A DNA stretch of 64,000 bases from CAVSWT01 sp963775245 (GCA_963775245.1 CAVZID010000012.1:372001-436000), one strand, 5' to 3'. Counted from the stretch's first letter, positions 46,759 through 56,294 are shown. Translations and numbers: made by a program. The notes: a model not told the origin generated them from the letters alone.

Positions 46759-46929
46759 ATGACCAATTGTGACTGTCAAAACTATAACACTTGTATTAAT
46801 TGTAGAACATTTGATTATTGCACACAAAAAGAATTTATAGATGAGGGGAGAATAAGGGTAAGTTCTTCTTTAACAACTTTTATTATCGCTATTATTATTC
46901 TTTCTGCTATTGTTATTAAATTATTATAA
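46759..46929 (+). CDS. cysteine-rich single-pass membrane microprotein
   Basis: A 56-residue ORF with GAGGGG before ATG. The N-terminal half is cysteine-rich (MTNCDCQNYNTCINCRTFDYC: six Cys counting all of them, spaced C-x-C-x5-C-x2-C-x5-C), and the C-terminal half is one hydrophobic helix (SSSLTTFIIAIIILSAIVIK). The Cys pattern could bind zinc or an Fe-S cluster on one side of the membrane. No family recognised. The ribosome-binding site and compact domain plan make it a credible gene. Confidence 0.6.
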   Translation: MTNCDCQNYNTCINCRTFDYCTQKEFIDEGRIRVSSSLTTFIIAIIILSAIVIKLL

Positions 46930-46950
46930 CAACTAATATTTAATTTTTTA

Positions 46951-47079
46951 CTAGAGATTAAATAGAAGAATTAAAAACATATATAACGTATACAGGATTA
47001 TCCATCCGAAAAATATAAAAACCATAAAAGCAATCATTTTATAATCCTGAATCCAGTGTTTTAACTTCAATATTAGCAT
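46951..47079 (-). CDS. small hydrophobic microprotein
   Basis: A 42-residue ORF, MLILKLKHWIQDYKMIAFMV continuing into FIFFGWIILYTLYMFLILLF: a short amphipathic start and one long membrane helix. The near-perfect ribosome-binding site TGGAGGTAAC directly precedes ATG, stronger than that of most genes here, which is why I list it. It is convergent with the microprotein at 46759. Function unknown. Confidence 0.55.
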   Translation of the reverse strand: MLILKLKHWIQDYKMIAFMVFIFFGWIILYTLYMFLILLFNL

Positions 47080-47324
47080 GTTACCTCCAAAAGAGTAATT
47101 TAACGTTCATCCTTATAAAACAATATATATACCATATTAAAATTTTATTTTTATCAGTATTTAATAGTATTTTTGTGCGATAAATTTGCAGTAATGAGAA
47201 ATTTAATATATAGTATTTTCATTTCTGCCTATTACTTATTGTAGTTAAGAACCAAAAATATTTCCGATTTTTTTGTTAAATCACTATTAGGTTTTATATT
47301 TGTCAATAAACATCGAGATTATTT

Positions 47325-48221
47325 ATGACTCCCAAAATTATTTTACAAACAGATTTTCCTAATTTAAAATTGGTCAAAAAGGGCAAAGTAAGAGACATTT
47401 ATGATGTTGGAGAATATTATCTAATTGTTTCTACAGACCGTCTTTCCGCATTTGACGTAATTATGTCGCAAGGAATTCCATATAAAGGAATGGTACTTAC
47501 CAAAATTTCTGAGTTTTGGTTTAACTTCTCAAAAGACATAATTCCAAATCATGTTATAAGTACAAATGTAGCTGACTTCCCATCCGAATGTAAAACTTAT
47601 GCTGAAGATTTGAAAAACCGATCGATGCTTGTTAAAAAAGCAGAAGTAATTCCAATTGAAAGTATTGTACGTGGTTATATTTCAGGTTCCGGGTGGAATG
47701 ATTACAAAGCAAGTGGAAAGATTTCCGGAATAAGTTTACCTTCAGGTTTGCAAGAATCGGAAAAATTACCTGAACCAATTTTTACCCCTTCCACAAAAGC
47801 TGAAATAGGTTTACATGATGAAAATATTTCTGAAGCAGATGCAGAAAAAATAGCCGGGAAAGATATTGTGAACAATATTAAAAATTCTGTTTTAAAAATT
47901 TATACTGCTGCATCAGAGTTTGCGCTTCAAAAAGGAATAATAATAGCAGATACTAAAATGGAGTTTGGCATTCATAATGGCGAAGTTATTCTTGTTGATG
48001 AATTACTTACTCCGGATTCTTCCCGCTTCTGGCCGAAAGATAAATATGAGAAGGGTAGAGCGCAGGAAAGTTTTGATAAGCAATTTGTTAGAGATTATTT
48101 ATTATCAATTAAATTTAATAAACAGCCGCCTCCTCCAAAGCTTCCCGAAGAAGTTATTCAGAAAACGAGTGAAAAATATCTTGATGCGCTTTATAAATTA
48201 AGCGGAGAAAAATTGGATTAA
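47325..48221 (+). CDS. purC: phosphoribosylaminoimidazole-succinocarboxamide (SAICAR) synthase
   Basis: A 298-residue PurC of the longer type (as in yeast and many Bacteroidota). It joins aspartate to CAIR in purine synthesis. Motifs are KKGKVRDIYDVGEYYLIVST, DRLSAFDVIM, VIPIESIVRGYISGSGWNDY, TPSTKAEIGLHDENIS and VILVDELLTPDSSRFWPKD. It begins a tight run of genes; DUF971 starts with the base after its stop. The 9202 gene is a degenerate relative. Confidence 0.96.
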   Translation: MTPKIILQTDFPNLKLVKKGKVRDIYDVGEYYLIVSTDRLSAFDVIMSQGIPYKGMVLTKISEFWFNFSKDIIPNHVISTNVADFPSECKTYAEDLKNRSMLVKKAEVIPIESIVRGYISGSGWNDYKASGKISGISLPSGLQESEKLPEPIFTPSTKAEIGLHDENISEADAEKIAGKDIVNNIKNSVLKIYTAASEFALQKGIIIADTKMEFGIHNGEVILVDELLTPDSSRFWPKDKYEKGRAQESFDKQFVRDYLLSIKFNKQPPPPKLPEEVIQKTSEKYLDALYKLSGEKLD

Positions 48222-48515
48222 ATGTACCCGGTATTAATTAAAGTTGATAATAAAAAAGATTTATATTTGAAATGGAATGATGGGACTGATTCGAGAATAA
48301 GCCTGAAAAAGCTGAGGGAAAATTGTCCTTGTGCAACATGTGTCACTCAAAAAGAAAAACAAAGTTTAAGCTATATACCGATTCTTAATGAGAATCAAAA
48401 AAAAATTGAAAACGTTAGGCAAGTAGGAAGTTATGCAATTTCTGTAACCTGGAAAGACGGGCATAACACCGGCATATATGAATACACATATCTCAAACAG
48501 CTTGCACAAAATTAA
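48222..48515 (+). CDS. DUF971-family protein
   Basis: A 97-residue protein with LYLKWNDGTDSRISLKKLRE followed by NCPCATC, the DUF971 core (also the N-terminal domain of gamma-butyrobetaine hydroxylase). The cysteines may bind a metal. The role in bacteria is not established, though some relatives are linked to Fe-S or Mrp proteins. It is directly joined to purC and precedes pgsA. Confidence 0.85.
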   Translation: MYPVLIKVDNKKDLYLKWNDGTDSRISLKKLRENCPCATCVTQKEKQSLSYIPILNENQKKIENVRQVGSYAISVTWKDGHNTGIYEYTYLKQLAQN

Positions 48516-48532
48516 TTTTACTATATTGAAAA

Positions 48533-49129
48533 ATGGTTTTACCGAATCAACTTACTGTATTACGAATTATCCTTACGCCGGTATTTCTTTTTTTCTTTCT
48601 TTCCGATAATCCATTATTTAAGCAAATATCATTAGGAATTTTTATAATCGCTGCATTGACCGATTGGTACGATGGTTGGCTTGCCAGGAAATTTAATTAT
48701 ATAACTACCTGGGGAAAATTTTGGGATCCCCTGGCAGATAAAATTTTAACCTCAGCAGCTTTTCTTGGATTTGTTTTTATTGGAGTAATTGACCTTTGGA
48801 TGGTTATAATTATTTTACTTCGAGATTTTATTATTACAAGCCTTCGTGCTTATGCCGATTATAAAAATTTTTCGTTCCCAACAAGCTACTATGCTAAATG
48901 GAAAACTTTTATTCAAATGACATTTCTTTATTATTTATTAGTTATTTATGTTGGAAGCAAAACTCCACAAATATATAATGGACATGAAAATATTTTTGCA
49001 ATTCTTCTGAATCATACTTTTATCTTTTTTACAATGCTGTTAATTACAATAATTACTTTTCATTCCGGCATAACCTATTTATATAACAACCGGAAATTGA
49101 TTGTGAGGCTGTTTAGTCGTGAAGATTAA
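48533..49129 (+). CDS. pgsA: CDP-diacylglycerol-glycerol-3-phosphate 3-phosphatidyltransferase
   Basis: A 198-residue membrane enzyme that makes phosphatidylglycerophosphate. The CDP-alcohol phosphotransferase motif is complete in DWYDGWLARKFNYITTWGKF and DPLADK (residues ~43-67), and the N-terminus PNQLTVLRIILTPVFLFFFL is typical. It overlaps pgpA by 11 bases, so the two consecutive steps of phosphatidylglycerol synthesis are coupled. Confidence 0.95.
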   Translation: MVLPNQLTVLRIILTPVFLFFFLSDNPLFKQISLGIFIIAALTDWYDGWLARKFNYITTWGKFWDPLADKILTSAAFLGFVFIGVIDLWMVIIILLRDFIITSLRAYADYKNFSFPTSYYAKWKTFIQMTFLYYLLVIYVGSKTPQIYNGHENIFAILLNHTFIFFTMLLITIITFHSGITYLYNNRKLIVRLFSRED

Positions 49130-49580
49130 TTTTATTGAAAACATGTTGGGCTCAGGATTTTTTACTGGCTATATACCGTTTGCTTCTGGTACATTCGGGA
49201 GTCTTGCTGCATTAGCTATTTATTGGATACCCGGATTTGAAAAGCCTGTTGTATTGATTCCCGCTATTATTATTTTTACTTTTTACGGCATTTATGTAGC
49301 AAATAAATTTGAAGATAAGTTCGGGAAAGATCCTGCTGAATGCACAATTGATGAAGTTGTAGGCATGTGGATTTCACTTTTGTACTTACCAAAAGGATTG
49401 GTAATTTCTTTAGTTGCATTTTTAATTTGGCGGGTATTGGATATAATAAAACCATATCCTGCCGGTAAATTAGAAGAACTTAAAGGAGGCCTCGGTGTTA
49501 TGATGGACGATGTAGCAGCCGGATTTTATAGTTTATTCATTGTTCATATAATAGTAAAAATCTATTATAACTTTTTATAA
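49119..49580 (+). CDS. pgpA: phosphatidylglycerophosphatase A
   Basis: A 153-residue PgpA that removes the terminal phosphate of phosphatidylglycerophosphate. Key features are GSGFFTGYIPFASGTFGSLA, the acidic ECTIDEVVGMWISL and VMMDDVAAGFYSL, with hydrophobic helices between. The start (GTG at 49119) lies inside the end of pgsA. Both functions together complete phosphatidylglycerol synthesis. Confidence 0.94.
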   Translation: MKINFIENMLGSGFFTGYIPFASGTFGSLAALAIYWIPGFEKPVVLIPAIIIFTFYGIYVANKFEDKFGKDPAECTIDEVVGMWISLLYLPKGLVISLVAFLIWRVLDIIKPYPAGKLEELKGGLGVMMDDVAAGFYSLFIVHIIVKIYYNFL

Positions 49581-49597
49581 TTATTTAGAAAGAAAAA

Positions 49598-50854
49598 ATG
49601 AAAGCTCATTTAATTACAATTGGGGATGAAATTTTAATCGGGCAGACATTAAATACAAATGCTGCTTTTATAGGGGAAGCTTTAATCAAAATTCAAGTTG
49701 ATGTTAAAAGTACATCTGTTGTCGGTGATGAAGAAAATGAAATTCTATCTGAATTCGATAGATGCTGGAAAGAAAACGATGTTGTATTAGTTACCGGGGG
49801 TTTGGGACCAACGCACGATGATGTTACCCGGCAATGTGTAGTAAAATTTTTTAATACGGAATTAATTCAAAACAAAGAAGTTCTTGAAGACGTTAAAAAG
49901 ATGTTTGAAAAAAGAGGAAGAGAATTAACAAAAGTTAATGAAGGACAGGCATTAGTACCTAAAATAGCAACTGCAATTAGAAACAGATTGGGAACTGCTC
50001 CAGGTATTTGGATCGAAAAGGATAATAAATATTTTATTGTTATGCCTGGTGTGCCTTACGAGATGAAAGAAATGATGAATGAATTTATCATTCCTAAGTT
50101 AAGTGAAAAGAATAGAAACCTTCCATTAATAAAATTAAGAAAAGTATTACAGACAACAGGAATTCCTGAATCAACTTTATATGAAAGATTGGGTGATTTA
50201 AATGAGTTGTTAAATGGAGCAAAACTTGCTTTCCTTCCCAGTCTATTTGGTGTAAAGCTGCGAATTACTGTTGAAGGAAAAGATGAAGAAGAAGCAAAAA
50301 ATAAGTTAAGTGAGATTGAGCAAAAGATTCGAAGTAAGGCTGGACGCTATATTTATGCAACTGGAGAAGAAGACTTAGAGCACACAGTCGGCAGACTATT
50401 AAAAGAAAGAGGATTTAAAGTCGCTTTAGCAGAATCATGCACAGGCGGATATGTTTCACATCTTTTAACAAATGTTTCTGGCAGCAGCGATTATTTTGAA
50501 AGAGGAATTGTATCTTACAGTAATGCTGCAAAAGTTGAAATTCTAAGAGTGAACGAAGATGTGATTGCGGAAAAAGGAGCAGTTAGTATTGAAGTTGCCC
50601 GGCAAATGGCTGAAGGTGTAAAAGCAATTAGCGGCGCTGATCTCGGAATATCATTGACCGGAATTATGGGGCCAACGGGCGCAACACCCGGCAAGCCTGT
50701 GGGTTTAGTTTATATTGGTTTATGCGATGAAAAAGTTTGTACCGCCAAAAAATTTATGTTTGGTGATGATAGAATTATGAACAAACAAAGAACAGCTCAA
50801 GCTGCATTAGATACTTTACGCCGCTATCTTCTAGGAATTCCTTACGATGATTAG
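49598..50854 (+). CDS. cinA: CinA: nicotinamide-nucleotide amidase / MoCF-domain protein
   Basis: A 418-residue CinA with an N-terminal MoCF/COG1058 domain (HLITIGDEILIGQTLNTNAA, LVTGGLGPTHDDVT) that hydrolyses ADP-ribose-type compounds in characterised homologues, and a C-terminal amidase domain (VALAESCTGGYVSHLLTNVS, GIVSYSNAAKVEIL) that deamidates NMN in pyridine-nucleotide recycling. It lies upstream of thpR and recA, the common cinA-thpR-recA arrangement; recA may be read from the same transcript. Confidence 0.95.
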   Translation: MKAHLITIGDEILIGQTLNTNAAFIGEALIKIQVDVKSTSVVGDEENEILSEFDRCWKENDVVLVTGGLGPTHDDVTRQCVVKFFNTELIQNKEVLEDVKKMFEKRGRELTKVNEGQALVPKIATAIRNRLGTAPGIWIEKDNKYFIVMPGVPYEMKEMMNEFIIPKLSEKNRNLPLIKLRKVLQTTGIPESTLYERLGDLNELLNGAKLAFLPSLFGVKLRITVEGKDEEEAKNKLSEIEQKIRSKAGRYIYATGEEDLEHTVGRLLKERGFKVALAESCTGGYVSHLLTNVSGSSDYFERGIVSYSNAAKVEILRVNEDVIAEKGAVSIEVARQMAEGVKAISGADLGISLTGIMGPTGATPGKPVGLVYIGLCDEKVCTAKKFMFGDDRIMNKQRTAQAALDTLRRYLLGIPYDD

Positions 50855-51410
50855 ATTGTTCGTTGCTTTGAAATTTCCTAATGATATTGTTGATAAAATT
50901 ATTGAATTTAGAAATGACGCAGCAGGTAACAATCAAAATTTAAAGTGGGAGATAAAAGAAAAACTCCATTTAACATTAAATTTCATCGGCGATGTTCAAG
51001 AAGATAAAGTTGATAAAATTGCAGATTCGCTTTCATTTATAAAAGATATTAATTCTATTGAAATGAATCTAACAAAGTTTGGCTTTTTCTTTAGAGATAA
51101 TCATCCTAAAATTTTGTGGCTTGGATTATCCAGTAATGATAACTTAATTACTTTAGCGGATAAAATAGAAAGTAAGCTTGAAACTTTTGGAATTAAAAAA
51201 GAGAAAAGGAAGTTTAAGCCTCATTTAACTTTGTTAAGAATAAAAAATAAAATTGATAAAAATTTCATTAATAGTTTTGAAAACTTTAATTTGCCTTACT
51301 TAAAATTTTATTCAAATGAAATAACATTGTTTAAAAGTGAATTGCTTCCTGATACTTCAAGATATACAGAAATTAAAAATTATAAATTAAAAGATTTGGA
51401 GGAAAAATGA
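50847..51410 (+). CDS. thpR: RNA 2',3'-cyclic phosphodiesterase (2H family)
   Basis: A 187-residue 2H phosphoesterase with the two diagnostic H-x-T/L-x motifs, KLHLTLNFIG (~43-52) and KPHLTLLRI (~120-128). ThpR opens 2',3'-cyclic phosphates and can join tRNA half-molecules with a 2'-5' bond in vitro. It overlaps cinA by 8 bases and recA by 4, indicating translational coupling along the operon. Confidence 0.93.
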   Translation: MIRLFVALKFPNDIVDKIIEFRNDAAGNNQNLKWEIKEKLHLTLNFIGDVQEDKVDKIADSLSFIKDINSIEMNLTKFGFFFRDNHPKILWLGLSSNDNLITLADKIESKLETFGIKKEKRKFKPHLTLLRIKNKIDKNFINSFENFNLPYLKFYSNEITLFKSELLPDTSRYTEIKNYKLKDLEEK

Positions 51411-52477
51411 GTTCTGATATAGAACAAAAAATGAAAATTATTGAAGATGCTATAGCCTCAATTGAAAAGACTTATGGCAAAGGTTCAATAATGAAATTGG
51501 GCGATGGTGTAATAAATCCGGTTGAGTCAATTCCTACCGGTGCTTTATCTCTTGATTATGCTCTTGGGATAGGGGGGGTACCTCGCGGAAGAGTAACGGA
51601 AATTTATGGGCCTGAATCAAGCGGTAAAACAACATTGTGTTTACATATTATTGCCGAAGCACAAAAAACCGGCGGGCTAGCTGCTTTCATCGATGCAGAG
51701 CATGCACTTGATGTTAACTATGCAAAACGTCTTGGTGTTGATACAAAAAATCTTCTTCTTTCACAGCCCGATTTCGGAGAACAAGCTTTGGAAATTACCG
51801 ACACATTAGTAAGAAGCAATGCATTAGATGTAATTGTTATCGATTCAGTTGCTGCTCTTGTACCACGTTCAGAAATTGAAGGAGAAATGGGTGATGCTAC
51901 TATGGCTGTTCAAGCGAGACTTATGTCTCAAGCATTAAGAAAATTGACCGGTGCTATTTCAAAATCAAAAACTTCGGTAATTTTTATAAATCAATTAAGA
52001 AGCAAAATCGGCGTTTATTTTGGTAACCCTGAAACAACTACAGGTGGGAATGCATTAAAATTTTATGCTTCTCTCCGTTTAGATATTAGAAGAATAGCTG
52101 CTATTAAAGATGGTACAGATATTATTGGAAATAGAACAAAAGTTAAAATAGTAAAAAGTAAAGTTGCTCCTCCATTCAAAGAAGTAGAATTCGATATTCT
52201 TTATAATGAAGGAATAAGCAAAACCGGAGATCTTCTAGATTTAGCTGTGAATTTTGGAATAGTTAAAAAAGGTGGTGCCTGGTTTACTTTTGAAGAAGAC
52301 CGTTTTCAGGGAAGAGAGCAATTCAGACAAAAGCTTGTTGAAGATGCAGTTCTTTTCGAAAAGATTTCCAAAGAAGTTAAAACTAAACTGGGAATTTTAC
52401 CTGCTGAAAAAGATAATGGGAAAGATGAAGCGGTAGAAAAAGAAAAATCATCAGCTAAAGAAAAGAAATCAAAATAA
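51407..52477 (+). CDS. recA: recombinase RecA
   Basis: A 356-residue RecA, the strand-exchange ATPase and SOS co-protease. Walker A is GPESSGKT (residues 68-75), followed by AAFIDAEHALDVNYAKRLGV, VIVIDSVAALVPRSEIEGEM and the L2-containing FINQLRSKIGVYFGNPETTT. The C-terminal tail is very lysine/glutamate-rich. It overlaps thpR by four bases and is followed by recX. No clear SOS box can be picked out upstream, which is inside other genes. Confidence 0.98.
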   Translation: MSSDIEQKMKIIEDAIASIEKTYGKGSIMKLGDGVINPVESIPTGALSLDYALGIGGVPRGRVTEIYGPESSGKTTLCLHIIAEAQKTGGLAAFIDAEHALDVNYAKRLGVDTKNLLLSQPDFGEQALEITDTLVRSNALDVIVIDSVAALVPRSEIEGEMGDATMAVQARLMSQALRKLTGAISKSKTSVIFINQLRSKIGVYFGNPETTTGGNALKFYASLRLDIRRIAAIKDGTDIIGNRTKVKIVKSKVAPPFKEVEFDILYNEGISKTGDLLDLAVNFGIVKKGGAWFTFEEDRFQGREQFRQKLVEDAVLFEKISKEVKTKLGILPAEKDNGKDEAVEKEKSSAKEKKSK

Positions 52478-52513
52478 ATATTTTAATAAATGTTTGATTG
52501 ATTGAAATAATGA

Positions 52514-53149
52514 ATGAAAATTCAAAGACTTTTAAAAAAGGATGAAAGTAACGTAATAGTTTATTTAGACAACGGTGAAAAGCTTTATCTTGCTAAAGAA
52601 GTAATTTTGATGAATGGTCTAAGGAAAAATCAAGAAATTTCCGAAGACCATTTTTCATTTTTAATCTGCGAGAATAAAAAATTTCATATTAAGCAAAGGG
52701 CATTCAGGCTGCTTGGCAGAAGGCTGCACTCGATAAATGAATTACGGATTAAATTGCTTCAGAAAGATTATGAAAAAGAAATTGTCGAAGATGTTATTAA
52801 TGATTTAATTAAAAAACAATATCTAGATGATTATAAATTTTCTATAATATATGCAGAAGAAAAAACAAGAACAAAACTTTGGGGGAAAAATAAAATCAAG
52901 TCCGAACTACTAAAAAAAAGAATCAATAAAGATATTTTAGATGATGTATTAAAAGAAATATTCCCTGAAGGCAATTTAATAGATGATGCTATGTCACTTG
53001 TCGAAAAAAAACTCAAATCACTTTCTAACAGGGGTTTTGATAACCAAAAATTAAAAGCAAAACTTTTTTCATTTTTATATTCCAGAGGGTATGATTTTGA
53101 AACCAGCAAAGAAGCAATAAATAAAATAATTGGGGATGATTTTAACTAA
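52514..53149 (+). CDS. recX: RecA regulatory protein RecX
   Basis: A 211-residue RecX, which binds RecA filaments and limits their activity. Repeated three-helix units are visible: RAFRLLGRRLHSINELRIKL, DLIKKQYLDDYKFSIIYAEE and GFDNQKLKAKLFSFLYSRGY. It is 36 bases after recA, the usual place. Its end overlaps the convergent NUDIX gene by eight bases. Confidence 0.92.
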   Translation: MKIQRLLKKDESNVIVYLDNGEKLYLAKEVILMNGLRKNQEISEDHFSFLICENKKFHIKQRAFRLLGRRLHSINELRIKLLQKDYEKEIVEDVINDLIKKQYLDDYKFSIIYAEEKTRTKLWGKNKIKSELLKKRINKDILDDVLKEIFPEGNLIDDAMSLVEKKLKSLSNRGFDNQKLKAKLFSFLYSRGYDFETSKEAINKIIGDDFN

Positions 53150-53564
53150 GCGATTTATCAATTTTTGTTTTGAGTGAAGTAATAAAATTTACTAACTGCG
53201 GTATTTGTACTGTCTTTGATGCCTCATCAACTGAAAACCATTTCCTTTTTCTAAATTCTTTTTCAGGGTACTCATCCAAAATTTTTACAACTTCCATAGA
53301 AAAAACTTTAATATTACTAACCCCCGCAGCTTTCTGCAGCTTAAAGCTTCCTAATTCAACTGTTTCATTTGTTCCAATAACGCCGGCTTCTTCATAGGCT
53401 TCTTTTTTTGCTGATTCAAATGGGGTTAAGTTAAACTCTACAAATCCCTTGGGGACAATCCATTTTTTCTTTTTCATTGAAGTTATTAATAAAACCTCAA
53501 GATTATTTTCTTTTTTTCTATAAGGTATAACTGCCGATTGGTTAAAATTAAATTCTAGCTTCAA
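53142..53564 (-). CDS. NUDIX hydrolase
   Basis: A 140-residue NUDIX protein. The box G-x5-E-x7-R/K-E-A-x-E-E-x-G is seen as GFVEFNLTPFESAKKEAYEE followed by AGV; the first position region and REUXEE-type core are conserved, with K in place of R. The substrate (a diphosphate-linked nucleotide, possibly diadenosine polyphosphate or diphosphoinositol-like) is unknown. It is transcribed toward recX and overlaps it tail to tail. Confidence 0.88.
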   Translation of the reverse strand: MKLEFNFNQSAVIPYRKKENNLEVLLITSMKKKKWIVPKGFVEFNLTPFESAKKEAYEEAGVIGTNETVELGSFKLQKAAGVSNIKVFSMEVVKILDEYPEKEFRKRKWFSVDEASKTVQIPQLVNFITSLKTKIDKSLS

Positions 53565-53705
53565 TATAAATTCTCGTATTTTCTTTTATATAATTTTAAC
53601 TTATATTCAATAAAAATTAATTTAATCAATTTATTTATGCTTCAGAATTGTATGTCGATATTCTGATCTGTAAAAATAACTATTTTAAAAATACAAAATA
53701 AAAAA

Positions 53706-56294
53706 ATGCTTTTTCTAGAAAGAGAACATTATTTAAAAGATCTAAGTGATTTATTAAAAGAAGCTGAACAAGGTTATGGCAAAACTGTTATATTAACGGG
53801 TGAAGCCGGAATAGGTAAAACATCTCTTGTTGAGCGTTTCACAAATCTAAGCGAGAAACAAGCAAGAATTTTATGGGGAAGTTGTGATGATCTTTTTACA
53901 CCCCGTCCACTGGCGCCTCTTTATGATATTGCTGTTAAGCTTGACAGCCGGATAGTAAATCAATTGGATTCAGGATTCCCGCGTCCTTCAATTTTTTCAA
54001 ATCTGCTAAAAGAAATACAAAATAATGAGCCCACGATTATTGTGATAGAAGATGCTCATTGGGCGGATGAATCAACTCTAGATCTTATTAAATTTTTAGG
54101 AAGAAGAATTAATAAATGCAAATCACTTTTGATCATCACTTACCGGGATGATGAAATTAGATCAGATCATCCGCTGAGATTAACTTTAAGCAGCATTCCA
54201 TCAAATTATCTAAAAAGAATAAAACTCACTCCACTTTCTGAAGATGCTGTTAAAACACTTGAAAAAAATTACGGGAGGGAAAACAGTAATCTTTATTCAA
54301 AAACTGGTGGCAATCCTTTTCTCGTTATGGAAGTTTTAACTACTGATCAAGTGGAAACCCCGTCATCAATTAAAGAACTGATGGCTTCCAGAATCAATCA
54401 TTTATCATCAGATGCTCGTTCAGTTGTTGAATTAATTTCAGTTATTCCAGGAAAAGTAGAAAAATGGCTGGCCAAAAAAATAATTAAAAATATTGGATTA
54501 ATTGATGAGGCAATAGAATTTGGAATATTAAAAAGCGATTGGGACTCCTTTTTATTTAGACATGAACTTGCAAGAATGGCAGTTGAAGAATCATTGTCTG
54601 AGACGAAAAGAATTAAATACAACACTCAAGTGTTAAGTATTTTATTAGAAGAGAAAAACACAGATCATTTGCTAGCTAGAATAATTCATCACTCAGCAAA
54701 GGCCGATAACAGAGAAGTCATTATTACATATGCTCCCTTAGCAGCGAAACAAGCATCAACACTTGGCGCCCACAAAATGGCTGCTAAACATTATCTAACT
54801 GCTCTTCAATATTCCGAGCAGCTTTCTGTTGTACAACATTTGGATCTTCTTGAAGGCAGATCGTACGAGTGTTTTTTAACAGGGCAAGTTCAAGAAGCAA
54901 TTAATTCATCCGAATCAATATTAAGACTTCTTAAAATAAATCCTGACCCTATGCGTGAGGGGGAGATATATAGAAGCTTATCTAGAATTCTGTGGTACAA
55001 TTGCCAGGATGAAAAAGGTGAAGAGTATCTTGATAAAGCTATAGAAATTTTTGAAAAGCTTCCAGAGGGTAGAAATCTCGCAATGGCATATAGCAATAAA
55101 TCTCAAACATATGCGATCAGAGAAGATACAGAAAATGCTATTCTTTGGGGATATAAAGCAGTTGAATTAGCAAGACATGTAAATGACCTAGAGATAGAAG
55201 CACATGCGTTAATTAACATTGGTAGTTCCAAAATGCTTGTTGGAGATAAATCCGGTGAAAATGAATTATTGAAAAGCCTTGAGATTTCAATTCAAAATGA
55301 TTTTTATGAACAAGCGACAAGAGCTTATGTAAACTTGGGCTCGGTTTGTCTGCAGCAGCGAAATCTTAAAGAAGCTGAAAAATACTTTTCTAGAGGTTTG
55401 GAATATGGAAATGAAAAAGACATTTATGTTTTTAGTTTGTGCATGGCCGGGCATTATGCCAAAGTTAAATTAAATTTGGGTAATTGGGATGATAGTATAG
55501 AATTAGCTAATCTCGTATTAAATGAAGAAAGTGTTCCGCCAGGAAATACAGCGATGCCTCTGAATGTAGTTGCTCTAATAAGAGCACGAAGAAATGATCC
55601 GGGAGCTTTGAAACTTTTTGACCATTCTTCTGAACTGGCAGTGAAGATGGGTGAAATTGAAAAAATCGTTAGTGTTACTGCGGGTAAAGCTGAGTATTAC
55701 TGGCTTAATAATGAATTAGACGATATCGCTGATGAATTAAAATCAGTTCATGCAAAAGTTAAAAAGTCCAATAATCCATGGGCTATTGGAGAAATTGCTT
55801 ATTGGTTGTGGAAAGCTGGTTGCCTAACAGAAAAACCAAAATTGATAGCAAAACCATTTCAGCTTCAAATTGACGGTAAATGGAAAGATGCATCAGAACT
55901 ATGGAATGAACTAAATTGTCCATATGAGCAGGCGCTTGCCTTATCAGAAGGGGATGAGGAAGCAAAGAAAAAAGCATTAGAGATTTTTGACAGTCTTGGA
56001 GCTTCAGCCGCTTCTCAATTAATTAAACAAAAAATGAGAGAACGGGGAGTTAAAAGCATTCCAAAAGGACCTAGAAGATCAACAAGAAAAAATCCTGCCG
56101 GTTTAACAATAAGGCAAGTAGAAGTATTGAATCTCCTTGGTAAAGGTTTAAGCAACAGTGAAATAGGAAACAAGTTATTCATATCTCCCAAAACAGTTGA
56201 TCATCATATATCTGCAATCTTTTCAAAGCTAAATATACATTCTCGTTTAGAAGCCGCTGCTTTTATTCATACCAATGGATTAATTAAAATATAG
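53706..56294 (+). CDS. large ATPase LuxR-type transcriptional regulator (MalT/LAL-like)
   Basis: An 862-residue regulator: N-terminal AAA/NTPase domain with P-loop GEAGIGKTS (32-40), Walker B-type TIIVIEDAHWADESTLDLI (~113-131), a long TPR-like helical region (~330-700) and a C-terminal LuxR HTH (LTIRQVEVLNLLGKGLSNSE at ~799 then ISPKTVDHHISAIFSKLNIH). This is the LAL/MalT plan: ATP and an unknown ligand switch DNA binding. It sits just upstream of two DUF4242 genes and a secreted protein gene in the same direction, which are candidate targets. Confidence 0.9.
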   Translation: MLFLEREHYLKDLSDLLKEAEQGYGKTVILTGEAGIGKTSLVERFTNLSEKQARILWGSCDDLFTPRPLAPLYDIAVKLDSRIVNQLDSGFPRPSIFSNLLKEIQNNEPTIIVIEDAHWADESTLDLIKFLGRRINKCKSLLIITYRDDEIRSDHPLRLTLSSIPSNYLKRIKLTPLSEDAVKTLEKNYGRENSNLYSKTGGNPFLVMEVLTTDQVETPSSIKELMASRINHLSSDARSVVELISVIPGKVEKWLAKKIIKNIGLIDEAIEFGILKSDWDSFLFRHELARMAVEESLSETKRIKYNTQVLSILLEEKNTDHLLARIIHHSAKADNREVIITYAPLAAKQASTLGAHKMAAKHYLTALQYSEQLSVVQHLDLLEGRSYECFLTGQVQEAINSSESILRLLKINPDPMREGEIYRSLSRILWYNCQDEKGEEYLDKAIEIFEKLPEGRNLAMAYSNKSQTYAIREDTENAILWGYKAVELARHVNDLEIEAHALINIGSSKMLVGDKSGENELLKSLEISIQNDFYEQATRAYVNLGSVCLQQRNLKEAEKYFSRGLEYGNEKDIYVFSLCMAGHYAKVKLNLGNWDDSIELANLVLNEESVPPGNTAMPLNVVALIRARRNDPGALKLFDHSSELAVKMGEIEKIVSVTAGKAEYYWLNNELDDIADELKSVHAKVKKSNNPWAIGEIAYWLWKAGCLTEKPKLIAKPFQLQIDGKWKDASELWNELNCPYEQALALSEGDEEAKKKALEIFDSLGASAASQLIKQKMRERGVKSIPKGPRRSTRKNPAGLTIRQVEVLNLLGKGLSNSEIGNKLFISPKTVDHHISAIFSKLNIHSRLEAAAFIHTNGLIKI

